Positions 19,019-27,972 of a DNA stretch of 64,000 bases are shown piece after piece. Position 1 is the first letter of the stretch, and each line of letters starts with the position of its first letter. The DNA is from Companilactobacillus alimentarius DSM 20249 (GTDB lineage: Bacteria > Bacillota > Bacilli > Lactobacillales > Lactobacillaceae): assembly GCF_002849895.1 (NCBI RefSeq), contig NZ_CP018867.1, positions 1,984,001 to 2,048,000 on the forward strand. Reading direction: 5' to 3'. Below the pieces are notes generated by a model. That model was given only the letters and a program-made list of their open reading frames with translations, was not told where the DNA came from and did not search any database. The position numbers and the translations under genes are program-made.

Positions 19019-20817
19019 ATGGAAAATAATTCGTTATTGTATCCGTATGAGAATCGTTATCGAAATAATACTTTATTGAATGGTTTATGGAAGTTCCAAT
19101 TTGATCCGAAGAGTGTGGGTGAAAGTGATGATTGGACTACAGGATTGCCAGATCCAATCGAAATGCCAGTACCGGGAAGTTTTGCTGATTTATTTACTGA
19201 CAATGAAAGCCGCAATTACACAGGTGATTTTTGGTATGAAAAAGAATTCTATATTCCTAATGGTTGGGATGATCAACAACTTCAGTTACGTTTTGGAAGC
19301 TTGACACAGAGGGGGATTGTCTACGTTAATGGTCAAAAATTGGCAGAGCATGAAGGTGGATTCTTACCAGTAGTAGTCAATATTGATCAGGCTATCAAGC
19401 ACGACGGTCTAAATAAACTGGTTGTGAAGCTGAATAATGAACTTAGCGAAACTTCAATACCTTGTGGTACGACGAAAGTTTTAGACAATGGAAAGAAACT
19501 GGCAAAACCATACTTTGATTTCTTCAATTATTCAGGAATTCAAAGAAATGTTTGGTTGTTAGGATTACCTCAGGAAACAATTGAGGACTATTCGGTCAAG
19601 ATTAAAAAATCTGGTTCGAATGCCACAGTTGATTATCAAGTCGAAACTAATGGTTCTAAAAATATCAGAGTACAGTTGTATGACAAGTCCGATGAATTAG
19701 TCAGCGAAGCCGTTGGTCCAACTGGTCAATTAGTCGTAAAGAATCCGACTTGGTGGGGTGTTAGGAAACCTTATTTGTACACTATTAAAATTGATTTAAT
19801 AGATAATAACGAAATAATTGATGAATATAATGAAAAAATTGGTATTAGAACAGTCGAAATTTCTGGAGACCAGATTTTAATAAATGATGAACCCGTCTAT
19901 CTCAAGGGATTTGGTAAACATGAGGACTTTGATCTCTTAGGCAAAACTTTTAATTGGAGTGTTGCCAAGAGAGATTTCGAATTGATGAAATGGACTAATG
20001 CTAATTGTTTTAGAACGAGTCATTATCCATATGCAGAAGAATGGTATCAATTTGCGGACAGAGAAGGATTTTTGATCATTGATGAGGTACCAGCTGTGGG
20101 GATGCTACGGTCGATCCAGAATTTCTTAGCCGCTGGAATGGGAGCACAAACTAGCTTCTTTGACAGCCCTACAGTCAATCTTTTGAAGAAGAATCATCTT
20201 AAGCAAATTAAAGAGATGATGAAACGAGATAAGAATCACCCGTCGGTATTTGCTTGGAGCTTGTTTAATGAGCCTGAAACTACCAGTGACAGTGCCAAAG
20301 AGTATTTTACTGATATTTTCACACAAGCTAGAAAACTAGACCCTCAAAAGCGCCCTCTAACAGGTGCTTTGGAGAAAGATAGTCAACCAGATACTTGCAA
20401 GTGTTATCCATTATTAGATTTTATCTGCCTCAATCGTTATTACGGTTGTATATTAGTGGCGGAACCGATATTGACGAGGCCCAGCAATCATTTGAAAAAG
20501 AAATGAATGAGTGGTCAAAATTAAACTTGAATGTTCCTATTGTCTTTACAGAATTTGGCGCCGATACATTGCCATCAGAACACAAATTGCCAGCAGCAAT
20601 GTGGAGCCAGGAATATCAGGAAAAATATTTGCAGATGAATACATCTATCTTTGATAAATTTAGCTTTGTAAGAGGAGAACTAGTTTGGTGTTTCGCCGAT
20701 TTCCAAACATCCGAAGGTATTATGAGAGTGGATGGCAACAGAAAAGGTGTCTTTACACGTGAACGTGAACCAAAAGATAGTGCATATTTCCTAAAGAAAC
20801 GTTGGTCAAAAATTTAA
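19019..20817 (+). pseudogene. uidA: Beta-glucuronidase (GH2, UidA-like) broken by a one-base frameshift
   Basis: Frame 1 runs from the ATG to a stop at 20506 (495 residues); the rest continues in another frame to 20817. Adding one base at about 20444-20449, so that CGGTTGTAT becomes CGGTTTGTAT, restores NRYYGLYISGGTDID and a 599-residue protein, close to the 603 of E. coli UidA. The jelly-roll, Ig-like and TIM-barrel domains are all recognisable. Acid/base Glu418 (FNEPE) lies before the break and the nucleophile Glu (FTEFG, codon at 20551) after it, so neither piece can be active alone. The downstream part has no good start site. Decay looks recent because nothing else is damaged; a sequencing error is possible. 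Confidence 0.9.
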
Positions 20818-20826
20818 ATTAATCAA

Positions 20827-20868
20827 AAAACTCCGAATGGAAGGTAAATGCCTTTCATTCGGAGTTTT
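20827..20868. terminator. Bidirectional terminator
   Basis: The hairpin with arms AAAACTCCGAATG and CATTCGGAGTTTT, A-run before and T-run after, lies between the broken glucuronidase gene and the convergent EIIC relic. Confidence 0.88.
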
Positions 20869-20888
20869 CTAATTACAAAATTATATTT

Positions 20889-21137
20889 TTAGCCCAATGC
20901 TTGTTCAGCTTGTTTGGCTTGTACACGTTCACTTATCTTCATAAATGGTAAGTAGAAGGATATTAGCATAGTCATAATTAAACTTGCTAAAGATATAATG
21001 GCAGCTGAGATTGGATTGGTATAACCTTTATTCTTAGCGAGACAGAATCCGATAGCGGAAGGGAATATTAAACTGACAATATTCAAGGTGCCATTAGAAA
21101 TTAAATTTTCCCAAACTTGTAAATTTGTTAAAGCAGT
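20889..21137 (-). pseudogene. Relic of a cellobiose-type PTS EIIC with an internal deletion
   Basis: The open stretch has no proper start. Its upstream part (NLQVWENLISNGTLNIV, then GFCLAKNKGYTNPISAA) aligns with residues about 62-105 of the EIIC at 47448 (LSNATLNIS, GYCLAKNRRFDNPISAA). After SLIMTM it jumps directly to a sequence like the extreme C-terminus of such proteins (FYLPFMKISERVQAKQ). About 300 central residues and the N-terminus are therefore missing. A non-functional remnant of a third EIIC gene is the simplest reading. Confidence 0.75.
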
Positions 21138-21222
21138 TCTACTAGCTATTTGTAGTATACAGAAGCAATTGTAAAGTCTAAAGCTATTTTAAGAAAATAT
21201 ATTAAAAAATATTCAATCTATT

Positions 21223-21765
21223 TTAATTTGGGAACTTAACAAATATTGATAAATCCCTGAATGACTTATTACATACAATTTGCTGTTTTAAAGTGGCCTC
21301 ATGTTGAAAGCCAAGTGCTTTGGCAATCGCTATACTCTTAAAATTAGATGCATCCGCTTGTAAAATTAATTTATGGGTTTCCAAAGTATTGAAAGCAAAA
21401 CTGGCCATCTTTTTTACAGATTCAGTGATTATGCCATTACCCTGAACGTCACTAGATAACCAATATCCAAATTCGGCAGTACGATTTATTGAATCAATAT
21501 TATGAATATCAACCATACCTTTCGCATGGTTATTTACAAGAATTGTGAGTTCAAGCAATTTATATTCAGCAATTCTCATTCTAGCATAATTTATGAACTT
21601 GATTTCGTCGTCTACTGAATTTGTCAAATGTACCCATGGCATCCATTTAGATAATTCCGTCCTATCATGTTCAATAGCGTTATATAAGTCTTCTGCTTGA
21701 TTTTCATGTGGTAGAACTAATTGAACGTTCAAATTTTTTAAAGTAAATTCTTCGAATGTATACAA
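21223..21765 (-). CDS. GNAT-family N-acetyltransferase (RimJ/RimL type)
   Basis: A 180-residue GNAT acetyltransferase. The acetyl-CoA region includes GYWLSSDVQGNGIITESVKK (about 100-120, with the Q/R-x-x-G-x-G/A-type loop), and later LQADASNFKSIAIAKALGF is typical of the RimL/ribosomal-protein-serine acetyltransferase subgroup. The start is TTG, with GAGGTGA at good spacing; no in-frame ATG precedes it. A single gene; the target (protein N-terminus or small amine) is unknown. Confidence 0.85.
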   Translation of the reverse strand: MYTFEEFTLKNLNVQLVLPHENQAEDLYNAIEHDRTELSKWMPWVHLTNSVDDEIKFINYARMRIAEYKLLELTILVNNHAKGMVDIHNIDSINRTAEFGYWLSSDVQGNGIITESVKKMASFAFNTLETHKLILQADASNFKSIAIAKALGFQHEATLKQQIVCNKSFRDLSIFVKFPN

Positions 21766-21993
21766 ATTTGGTCACCTCATTAAGAATTATGACTAATGAA
21801 TAATTGCTTTAATCTTAACACATAAGATGTATGCGTTAATTATGAAAGAGGAAATTTTATTTTTTGAGAGATTGTCTATCTAAGAGAATCTTATTTTAAC
21901 CTTAATTAATCATCAAGACCCCACCACTATCGCAATGCTATAACTTAACTATGCTTTTAAACAGCAAGTAAATAGTGCAATAGAGGTGAACTC

Positions 21994-23193
21994 TTGGCAA
22001 CGAAGAAGAAAAAGAAATACTTATATGAAGTCGATTTAATGCGAGTCCTTTTTATCGGTGGTGTGTTATTGAACCATACGACGACCGCATTTAAGAATAA
22101 TGTTGGCTCGGGTTCGGGTAGTCAGTTATTCATTGAAGCAACTCACTTGATGCTTCATTTTACTAGAATGGGATTCATGTTCATGACGGGTCTTGTTTTG
22201 GTACTTAATTATTATAATCGTGATAATCATTGGTTAGGATTTTGGAAGAAAAGATACATCAGTGTTGGGATTCCCTATATTGGTTGGAATGCAATCTTAA
22301 TGTGGTTTGCTACTATAACGGCTGGTGTAGCCATCAATTGGCCTAGTTACTATAAGAATCTAATAGATGCCATTATTCATGGTAATAAATATTATATGTA
22401 CTACATTTTGGTAACTTTCCAGTTATATCTAATTTTCCCATTATTGGTATACATGTTTAAGAAATTACCTAATCACCACATTGCCATCTTGGTAACTAGT
22501 GCCATTGTCCAATTGCTCTTAGTAATTGGAATCAAATATTGGTTACCAGGTGTTGACCGTGACAGTTGGTGGTACCTATTTAGAGCATATGGTCTAAATG
22601 TGTTAGTTTATCAATTTTACTTTATTGCAGGGGCCTTTGTGGCTATTCACTATGATCAAGTTGATAAATTCATTGAAAAAAATCATCGTGTCATTGGCTG
22701 GTCAACGTTGGCACTTTCCATTGGGACAGTTCTTTTGTTCTTTGGTAATCAATATATCTTGAAACTAAGTATGAGTGCTACGGAATCAATTCATCAACCA
22801 CTAATTTTCATTTATGATACTTTCATGATTGCCTTTGTTTTCTGGATAGGGCGACAATATGCGCACGCAAGAAATCATGGCTTGCCAAATTGGATGGATC
22901 GAATAGTCAGAAATATGGCCAAAGTTTCCTTTGGAATTTATCTAGTTCAAACGATTCCCATTACATTATTGTATGGAATCCTTAGTACGATGCATTTACC
23001 ATCAATCGTGATGTTACTACTGTTGCCAGTAGGATATGTCTTTGTTCTAGGCGGAGCCTTCTTGATTTCATGGTTCTGCTACAAGATACCACCATTTGGG
23101 GTATTGATTGGACGTCCACAATGGCATCTAACAAAAGGAGTAAAAAAATATGTCAGAAATAACGAATCAGTTAAAAATACAGTTAAAGAATAA
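21994..23193 (+). CDS. Acyltransferase family 3 membrane protein
   Basis: A 399-residue integral membrane protein of the AcylT-3 (OafA/WecH-like) family, which O-acylates cell-surface glycans or lipids. The N-terminus YLYEVDLMRVLFIGGVLLNH carries the conserved Arg and His of TM1; about ten TM helices follow. The start is TTG, with AGAGGTGA upstream. The last 44 bases overlap the start of the acyl-CoA ligase, and that gene overlaps ssuA, so the three are tightly coupled. The coupling suggests the transferred acyl group may relate to the ligase product; this is inference. Confidence 0.82.
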   Translation: MATKKKKKYLYEVDLMRVLFIGGVLLNHTTTAFKNNVGSGSGSQLFIEATHLMLHFTRMGFMFMTGLVLVLNYYNRDNHWLGFWKKRYISVGIPYIGWNAILMWFATITAGVAINWPSYYKNLIDAIIHGNKYYMYYILVTFQLYLIFPLLVYMFKKLPNHHIAILVTSAIVQLLLVIGIKYWLPGVDRDSWWYLFRAYGLNVLVYQFYFIAGAFVAIHYDQVDKFIEKNHRVIGWSTLALSIGTVLLFFGNQYILKLSMSATESIHQPLIFIYDTFMIAFVFWIGRQYAHARNHGLPNWMDRIVRNMAKVSFGIYLVQTIPITLLYGILSTMHLPSIVMLLLLPVGYVFVLGGAFLISWFCYKIPPFGVLIGRPQWHLTKGVKKYVRNNESVKNTVKE

Positions 23194-24667
23194 TAAAAAT
23201 AAAAAAGTCATTAAAGATGAATCCTTAAATCGTTGGTTTAACGGAGCGGAATTGGGTGATGATGTTCAAGTGTTGAAAAATACACTAATAGACCTCCATA
23301 TCGGATTGGGTGACGTCGTGTTGGTATGTTTGCCCAATTCAGCCGTTTATCCTATTTTGACACAGGCGTTATGGGAAATTGGAGCGGTAATGCATCCAAT
23401 CTCAGCCACGACTCCTGAAAAAGAGTTACAACAAGAACTAGTCGAACATGATTATGTGGCTTCAATTGTTGGAGAAAATCTAGTTAATGCGGTATTGGAT
23501 GATCGAATGGCCATAGTAACGGCGTTACATTTACAGACGTATTCGATTTTACATATTATTCGAGATCGAAATTTGATGGGACACGATGCAGCGGTTCCTG
23601 ATGAAGACGATTTAGCCTTGATTTTAAATACTTCGGGTACAACTGGCAAACCTAAACGAGTTGGTTTGACGCATAAAATTTTGAAGAACGCCGTAGAACA
23701 TGATATTGAAAGTCATAAGATGACCTCAAATGATACGACAATGATTGTTATGCCGATGTTTCATATCAATGCACAAGCAATTTCTATTTTGTCGACACGT
23801 CTTTCCGGTGGAAAAATTGTTGTCACTGAGAAGTTCAGCGCTTCAAAATTTTGGAACCAGGTACGTGATAATGGAGTAACTTGGGTTTCAGTAGTACCGA
23901 CAATTGTTAATATATTATTGATTAATCAAAAGTCGTTAGCGGCGTATAGCGATGATATTAAATTACGCTTTGTCAGATGTTCATCGTTTGCATTACCATT
24001 AGAAAAATTGACTGAATTTCAAACTAAATTCCATACTCAAATCCTTGAAGGTTATGGATTGACCGAAACGGCTAGTCAGTGTACTATTAATCCTTTTGAT
24101 AAGCCTAAAGTTGGCTCCGCTGGTAAAGCTTTCAAGACTGATGTTGAAATTATGAACGATGGTAAGATAATCCATCAAGCTAATCAAATTGGAGAGATTG
24201 TGGTTCGAGGCGATCATGTTATTAGTAGCTATCTTGATCCACATCCAGACTCATTTAAGGATGGCTGGTTCTTAACAGGTGATCTGGGTTATCTTGATGA
24301 AGATAATTATTTATTTGTTAAAGGACGTAAGAAAGATATTATCAATCGCGGTGGTGAGAAAGTTGCACCAGCTCAAGTTGAAAATGTTATTAGTCAACTA
24401 AACTTTGTCAAAGAGGTTTCAGTCATTGCTACTCCAGATTCACTTTATGGTGAGGCTGTAACGGCAGTTGTGATAACTCGTGGAGAACGGTCTGAGGAAC
24501 TTATTCGTCAAAAAATTATGGCACATGCCAAAGCAACTTTGGCTAAATATGAACAACCGACAAGAATCTTCTTTGTCCAAGATTACCCACGGAATGCAAC
24601 TGGCAAAGTAATTCGAGTAAAATTACGTGAACAAGTTATGTCTTCTTTGGTAGGTAAGCGTGCATGA
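23150..24667 (+). CDS. AMP-dependent acyl-CoA ligase 1
   Basis: A 505-residue ANL-superfamily ligase that forms an acyl-adenylate and then an acyl-CoA. The phosphate-binding loop TSGTTGKPK is at 161-169, the YGLTETAS motif at about 300, GDLGYLDEDNYLFVKGRKKD carries the Asp and hinge, and the catalytic lysine is Lys486 (NATGKV). The stretch MPMFHINA plus FSASKFW and TWVSVVPT resembles oxalate-CoA ligases and other short-acid ligases of COG0318. It overlaps both neighbours. A close paralogue is encoded at 28785. The substrate is unknown; no oxalyl-CoA decarboxylase is nearby. Confidence 0.85.
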   Translation: MSEITNQLKIQLKNNKNKKVIKDESLNRWFNGAELGDDVQVLKNTLIDLHIGLGDVVLVCLPNSAVYPILTQALWEIGAVMHPISATTPEKELQQELVEHDYVASIVGENLVNAVLDDRMAIVTALHLQTYSILHIIRDRNLMGHDAAVPDEDDLALILNTSGTTGKPKRVGLTHKILKNAVEHDIESHKMTSNDTTMIVMPMFHINAQAISILSTRLSGGKIVVTEKFSASKFWNQVRDNGVTWVSVVPTIVNILLINQKSLAAYSDDIKLRFVRCSSFALPLEKLTEFQTKFHTQILEGYGLTETASQCTINPFDKPKVGSAGKAFKTDVEIMNDGKIIHQANQIGEIVVRGDHVISSYLDPHPDSFKDGWFLTGDLGYLDEDNYLFVKGRKKDIINRGGEKVAPAQVENVISQLNFVKEVSVIATPDSLYGEAVTAVVITRGERSEELIRQKIMAHAKATLAKYEQPTRIFFVQDYPRNATGKVIRVKLREQVMSSLVGKRA

Positions 24668-25641
24668 GTAAAAAGACGAGAAATTTAAAAAAACTTTTAA
24701 TCAGTATTGTACTAATGCTTTGGGCTGTTGTAGCGTTATATGGATTTAAGCAAACAGATGCTGGTAGCAGTAACTCCAGCGAACAGACCGTTACAATTGG
24801 TTATCAAAAGGGTGATCCTTTTGATATAGCTAAGCAACGTGGAGAATTTGTTAAAAAGATGAAAGCAAAAGGATACAAAGTAGTCTTTAAAGAATTCCAA
24901 GATGGAAGTTCTCTAATGCAAGCTTTAAAGGCGGGTAGTGTCGATTATGCAAGAACTGGTGATACGCCACCCGTATCAGCTCTTTCAACTGGTACTAAAT
25001 TAACCTTTGTAGCCGCAGGTTCATCTAAAGCTAAAGGTTCTGGTCTGTTGGTTAAGAAATCTTCAAGTATTTCTTCAATCAAGGATTTGAAAGGTAAGAA
25101 AGTTGCTTACACTAAAGGAACTAGTTCGCAATACATGCTCTTAGCTGCTTTAAAGAAAGCGGGAATGAGCGCTGATGATATAACTTGGGTCAATATGGAT
25201 CAATCAAGTGCCAGCGTAGCCTTTTCAAAAGGAAAGGTAGATGGATGGGCAACTTGGGACCCTTACACAGCTCAAGCAGAAGTTAATCAGAATGCTAAGG
25301 TATTAGTTAGTGGTGTTGGAATTACCAATAATCGTGATTATGTACTTTCCACACAAAGCTATGCCAAATCAAATACCAAGGTATCGAAGTACTTGATCAA
25401 GTATCTTGAAGAAGATATGAAGTGGGCTAATAATAATCACAGTGAATTGATAGATATGATGAGTAAATCATTGAAAGTATCAAAGAGTGTTGTTAAGAAG
25501 ATGGTAGAACGTCGAAGTTACGGTATTTATACGATGAACTCTACCTATGCAAAAGAAGAACAAAAGATTGCTGATTTATTCTATGATGAAGGTTTGATAG
25601 AAAATAAAGTTACAGTCAGCGATTCAGGTGATTATAAGTAA
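24664..25641 (+). CDS. ABC transporter substrate-binding protein, aliphatic sulfonate/taurine type (SsuA-like)
   Basis: A 325-residue periplasmic-binding-protein-like receptor (NMT1/SsuA fold). TM/signal segment at residues about 12-28 without a lipobox Cys, so an uncleaved membrane anchor is likely. Family features include TIGYQKGDPFD, GKKVAYTKGTSSQYMLLAAL and VDGWATWDPYTAQAE, as in SsuA/TauA. ATGA overlap with the ligase. No permease or ATPase is in this operon; they are encoded by the convergent operon at 27244-28781. No SsuD-type monooxygenase is present, so the ligand need not be a sulfonate. Confidence 0.82.
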   Translation: MSKKTRNLKKLLISIVLMLWAVVALYGFKQTDAGSSNSSEQTVTIGYQKGDPFDIAKQRGEFVKKMKAKGYKVVFKEFQDGSSLMQALKAGSVDYARTGDTPPVSALSTGTKLTFVAAGSSKAKGSGLLVKKSSSISSIKDLKGKKVAYTKGTSSQYMLLAALKKAGMSADDITWVNMDQSSASVAFSKGKVDGWATWDPYTAQAEVNQNAKVLVSGVGITNNRDYVLSTQSYAKSNTKVSKYLIKYLEEDMKWANNNHSELIDMMSKSLKVSKSVVKKMVERRSYGIYTMNSTYAKEEQKIADLFYDEGLIENKVTVSDSGDYK

Positions 25642-25662
25642 TAAAAGTCATTTTGAATATTA

Positions 25663-25711
25663 AAAAAAGCAGTGTAGTAGCTAATAAAAATAGCCGCTAC
25701 ACTGCTTTTTT
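25663..25711. terminator. Bidirectional terminator
   Basis: A long stem (arms AAAAAAGCAGTGTAG and CTACACTGCTTTTTT) between ssuA-like (plus) and the SecB-like gene (minus). Confidence 0.9.
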
Positions 25712-25767
25712 GTCAGTAGATATAGTTAGAATAAATTAATTGAGCAAGAATGACTTTATAATGCTTT

Positions 25768-26181
25768 CTAGTCATCAGAATCGGAGAAATCAAGCATGGG
25801 TAAGGTCATAGCTGGAAAACCACTGGCAGCTGTCATCATAGAAACCATCGGTCTGAGATACGACAAGAGAATGGTAGCAGCGTCAGTCTGAAGTATTTGT
25901 AGAGTTTCTGTTTCTGATATATCGTTAGAAACGGTAAACATAGAGGTTATCCGAGCATCAATCTCATATGGTGCTTTTTCATCGTCAGGATTGATAAAAA
26001 TGTTTAAGTAGACGGGTACCGGTTCATTGAAGTTTATTTCCAATTCAGGTGGCATTTCAACGATAGTTTTGATATCTAATTCTTCAAAATTATCATCTAA
26101 ATCAAACTCTTCATTTACATTTATCGTAAAAGAAGTAATCGTTGGATCATCAAATTGTAAATACTTATTAATTGTATTCAT
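25768..26181 (-). CDS. SecB-like chaperone-fold protein
   Basis: A 137-residue acidic protein. A beta-rich N-terminal part (TSFTINVNEEFDLDD onward) is followed by a helix and the segment LRPMVSMMTAASGFPAMTLP, which matches the end of the SecB fold (R-x-x-I...GTFPxLxL-P-V-N-F in E. coli). Gram-positives mostly lack classical SecB. SecB-like proteins there act as chaperones in toxin-antitoxin-chaperone sets or have unknown roles. No toxin-antitoxin pair adjoins it, although an HTH gene is divergent at 26505. A good GGGGGAAA site precedes the ATG. The fold call is from motif memory. Confidence 0.5.
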   Translation of the reverse strand: MNTINKYLQFDDPTITSFTINVNEEFDLDDNFEELDIKTIVEMPPELEINFNEPVPVYLNIFINPDDEKAPYEIDARITSMFTVSNDISETETLQILQTDAATILLSYLRPMVSMMTAASGFPAMTLPMLDFSDSDD

Positions 26182-26244
26182 AATTTTCCCCCGGCATTTT
26201 TACCAAGTCTATCATGCTCAGATAAAAAAGACACGAATAAAGAG

Positions 26245-26320
26245 TAAAGTGCTTCATAATTATTAGACAAGAAATCTAATGATTGTGAAGCATTTTTTTG
26301 CATGGTTGAATATGGTTTTT
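26245..26320 (+). repeat. Solo relic of the IS3-family element end
   Basis: This lies in the 323-bp gap between the SecB-like and HTH-membrane genes. It starts with TAAAGTGCTTCATAATTATT and continues with TAGACAAGAAATCTAA, a near copy of the IS terminus at 31969 and 36220 read inward. The similarity extends through a T run into ATGGTTGAATA, matching the start of the IS orfA (ATGGTTAAATA). The rest of the IS is absent. The gap is otherwise non-coding as far as I can see, apart from the likely promoters of its two flanking genes. Confidence 0.7.
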
Positions 26321-26504
26321 GAAGATAAAAGTAGTTAGCGAAGAAATTAAATATGAAATTATTTATTTTGTTTATATTTTTAACCGCCATATACAACGAT
26401 AATATAACGATGAGACTTGCTTTATTAACCAAAAGCAACCACCAACTTCTAGTTAAATTAGCTTCGTCAGGATAAAATATTAAGTAATCAAGGGGGATTT
26501 TTCG

Positions 26505-27011
26505 ATGAAAATTGGTTTGAAACTACAACAACAGCGAATACTTCACAATATGTCACAAAATGATCTAGCTGAAAAATTACATATTTCCCGACAATCAATT
26601 TCTAAATGGGAGAATGGTGGCAGTTTGCCTAGTTTTAGCAATGTGGTGGCAATCAGTGATCTGTTTGAAATTTCTTTAGATGAATTGATTCGAGGAGATG
26701 AAGAATTGATGGATAAATTTAAGGATGACGGAAAAATAAGATTAACTCACGTCGAAACTATTATTTTTGGAGGAATTGGTTTAGGAATAGTTTTATTGAT
26801 TATACTTAAATTATTTAAGATACCCAATGATATTATTGAAGCTGGGGTTCTCTTTGTTGCCTTTGCGGGTGAATTAGGAATACTTATGAATCTTGAGTGG
26901 AGGTACGTTAATCGCAGTTTGACAAAAAAAGCCGTGTTTTTTGGAGTTATAGTGATGGCTATGACTGTGATTAATTTGTTACTTAGTATGTGGATAGGTT
27001 TTACAGGTTAA
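26505..27011 (+). CDS. XRE-family regulator fused to membrane segments
   Basis: A 168-residue protein. The N-terminal XRE HTH (residues about 5-60: RILHNMSQNDLAEKLHISRQ, then SISKWENGG) is textbook. The C-terminal half has three hydrophobic segments (about 88-105, 113-128, 142-163), so it is a membrane-tethered regulator, a common LAB/Firmicutes architecture. The AGGGGGA site precedes the ATG. It sits between the two convergent ligase/transporter operons but is not co-transcribed with either as far as visible; control of them is possible but unproven. Confidence 0.82.
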   Translation: MKIGLKLQQQRILHNMSQNDLAEKLHISRQSISKWENGGSLPSFSNVVAISDLFEISLDELIRGDEELMDKFKDDGKIRLTHVETIIFGGIGLGIVLLIILKLFKIPNDIIEAGVLFVAFAGELGILMNLEWRYVNRSLTKKAVFFGVIVMAMTVINLLLSMWIGFTG

Positions 27012-27185
27012 TATTAGATGCTGTAGTTTAGTCACCTCAACCTATTTTATAAAGGTCGTCAATTGAGAGGACTTGGATGAGCTCCATTATATTTTGTAAC
27101 TTCATATCTAGTTAGGCGTTATCGTTATCAAATTTTGTGATATGAGCACATCAGAACTTACGTTTTTGAAACAACAAAAAATATC

Positions 27186-27242
27186 AAAAAAAAGATTCTG
27201 AAATATCTATTTTTGATTGATAGATAATTTCAGAATCTTTTT
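27186..27242. terminator. Bidirectional terminator
   Basis: The arms AAAGATTCTGAAATTATC-like and its complement form a long stem with A and T tracts, between the XRE-membrane gene and the convergent ssuB-like gene. Confidence 0.88.
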
Positions 27243-27243
27243 A

Positions 27244-27972
27244 TTAAGCAGTTTGTTTTTGAATTTCTTTTTCTTCGAGGATCTCTCCTAAAACTCGGTC
27301 AGCGACAATACCGATTTGACCGGCGTTACGGTTCTTAGGACATGTCTCTTCATAGTAATTAGTTGAATGTTTCATAACGATGATTCGATCGGCCATTCGA
27401 GCGGCTTCTTCAACATCATGGGTGACCAAAATAGTGGTTAGGTTCTGTTTTTCACAGACATTAAGAATCAAATCTTGCATTTTTCTTCTAGTTAAAGCAT
27501 CAAGGGCACCTAAGGGTTCATCTAGTAAGAGGACTTGAGGATCGGTCATTAAAGCTCTAGCTAAGGCTACTCTTTGTTTTTGACCACCAGATAGTTGATT
27601 GGGGTAGTGATCTGCATAATCTCCTAATTCAACTAAATCCAATAATTCTTGAGCATGCGCTTTAGTATTTTTATCTTTCGAACCGAATGATAAATTGTCT
27701 AAAACGTTCATCCAGGGAAGCAAACGATCTTCTTGGAACATCATTCGCATAATTGAGCGAGAATTGTTGTCCTGCCCAACAGTAATTGAGCCTGCTGTCG
27801 GCTTTTCCAGTCCTGCAATCAAACGCAGTAAAGTACTCTTGCCACCACCACTCATTCCGACTAAAGCGATGAATTCACCTTGTTTAATATTGAGCGTTAC
27901 ATCATGTAAAGCGGTTAGATCCTGATACATTTTATTAACATCTTTAATTTCAATCATTGATTTATTATCCAT
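27244..27972 (-). CDS. ABC transporter ATPase, nitrate/sulfonate/taurine type (SsuB-like)
   Basis: A 242-residue ATPase. The start is placed at the ATG at 27972, overlapping the stop of the permease gene (TAATG) and preceded by AAGGAG; an upstream in-frame start would lie inside the permease gene. Walker A is GMSGGGKST, the Q-loop MMFQEDRLLPWMNVLDN is typical of the SsuB/TauB group, the signature is LSGGQKQRVALARAL, and Walker B is VLLLDEPLGALD. It energises the SsuC-like permease upstream, presumably serving the receptor encoded at 24664. Confidence 0.9.
   Translation of the reverse strand: MDNKSMIEIKDVNKMYQDLTALHDVTLNIKQGEFIALVGMSGGGKSTLLRLIAGLEKPTAGSITVGQDNNSRSIMRMMFQEDRLLPWMNVLDNLSFGSKDKNTKAHAQELLDLVELGDYADHYPNQLSGGQKQRVALARALMTDPQVLLLDEPLGALDALTRRKMQDLILNVCEKQNLTTILVTHDVEEAARMADRIIVMKHSTNYYEETCPKNRNAGQIGIVADRVLGEILEEKEIQKQTA

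Noticed and set aside
20395..20817. Separate 140-residue gene downstream of a 495-residue glucuronidase
   Set aside because: Its TTG start lacks a ribosome site and its sequence is the C-terminal end of UidA, including the catalytic FTEFG. A one-base frameshift explains both pieces.
23150..24667. Oxalate degradation (oxalyl-CoA synthetase) locus
   Set aside because: The ligases share motifs with oxalate-CoA ligases, but no oxalyl-CoA decarboxylase or formyl-CoA transferase is in the window.
26178..26438. 86-residue minus-strand ORF upstream of the SecB-like gene
   Set aside because: It reads through the IS-end relic hairpin, has no family features and overlaps the start of a real gene.
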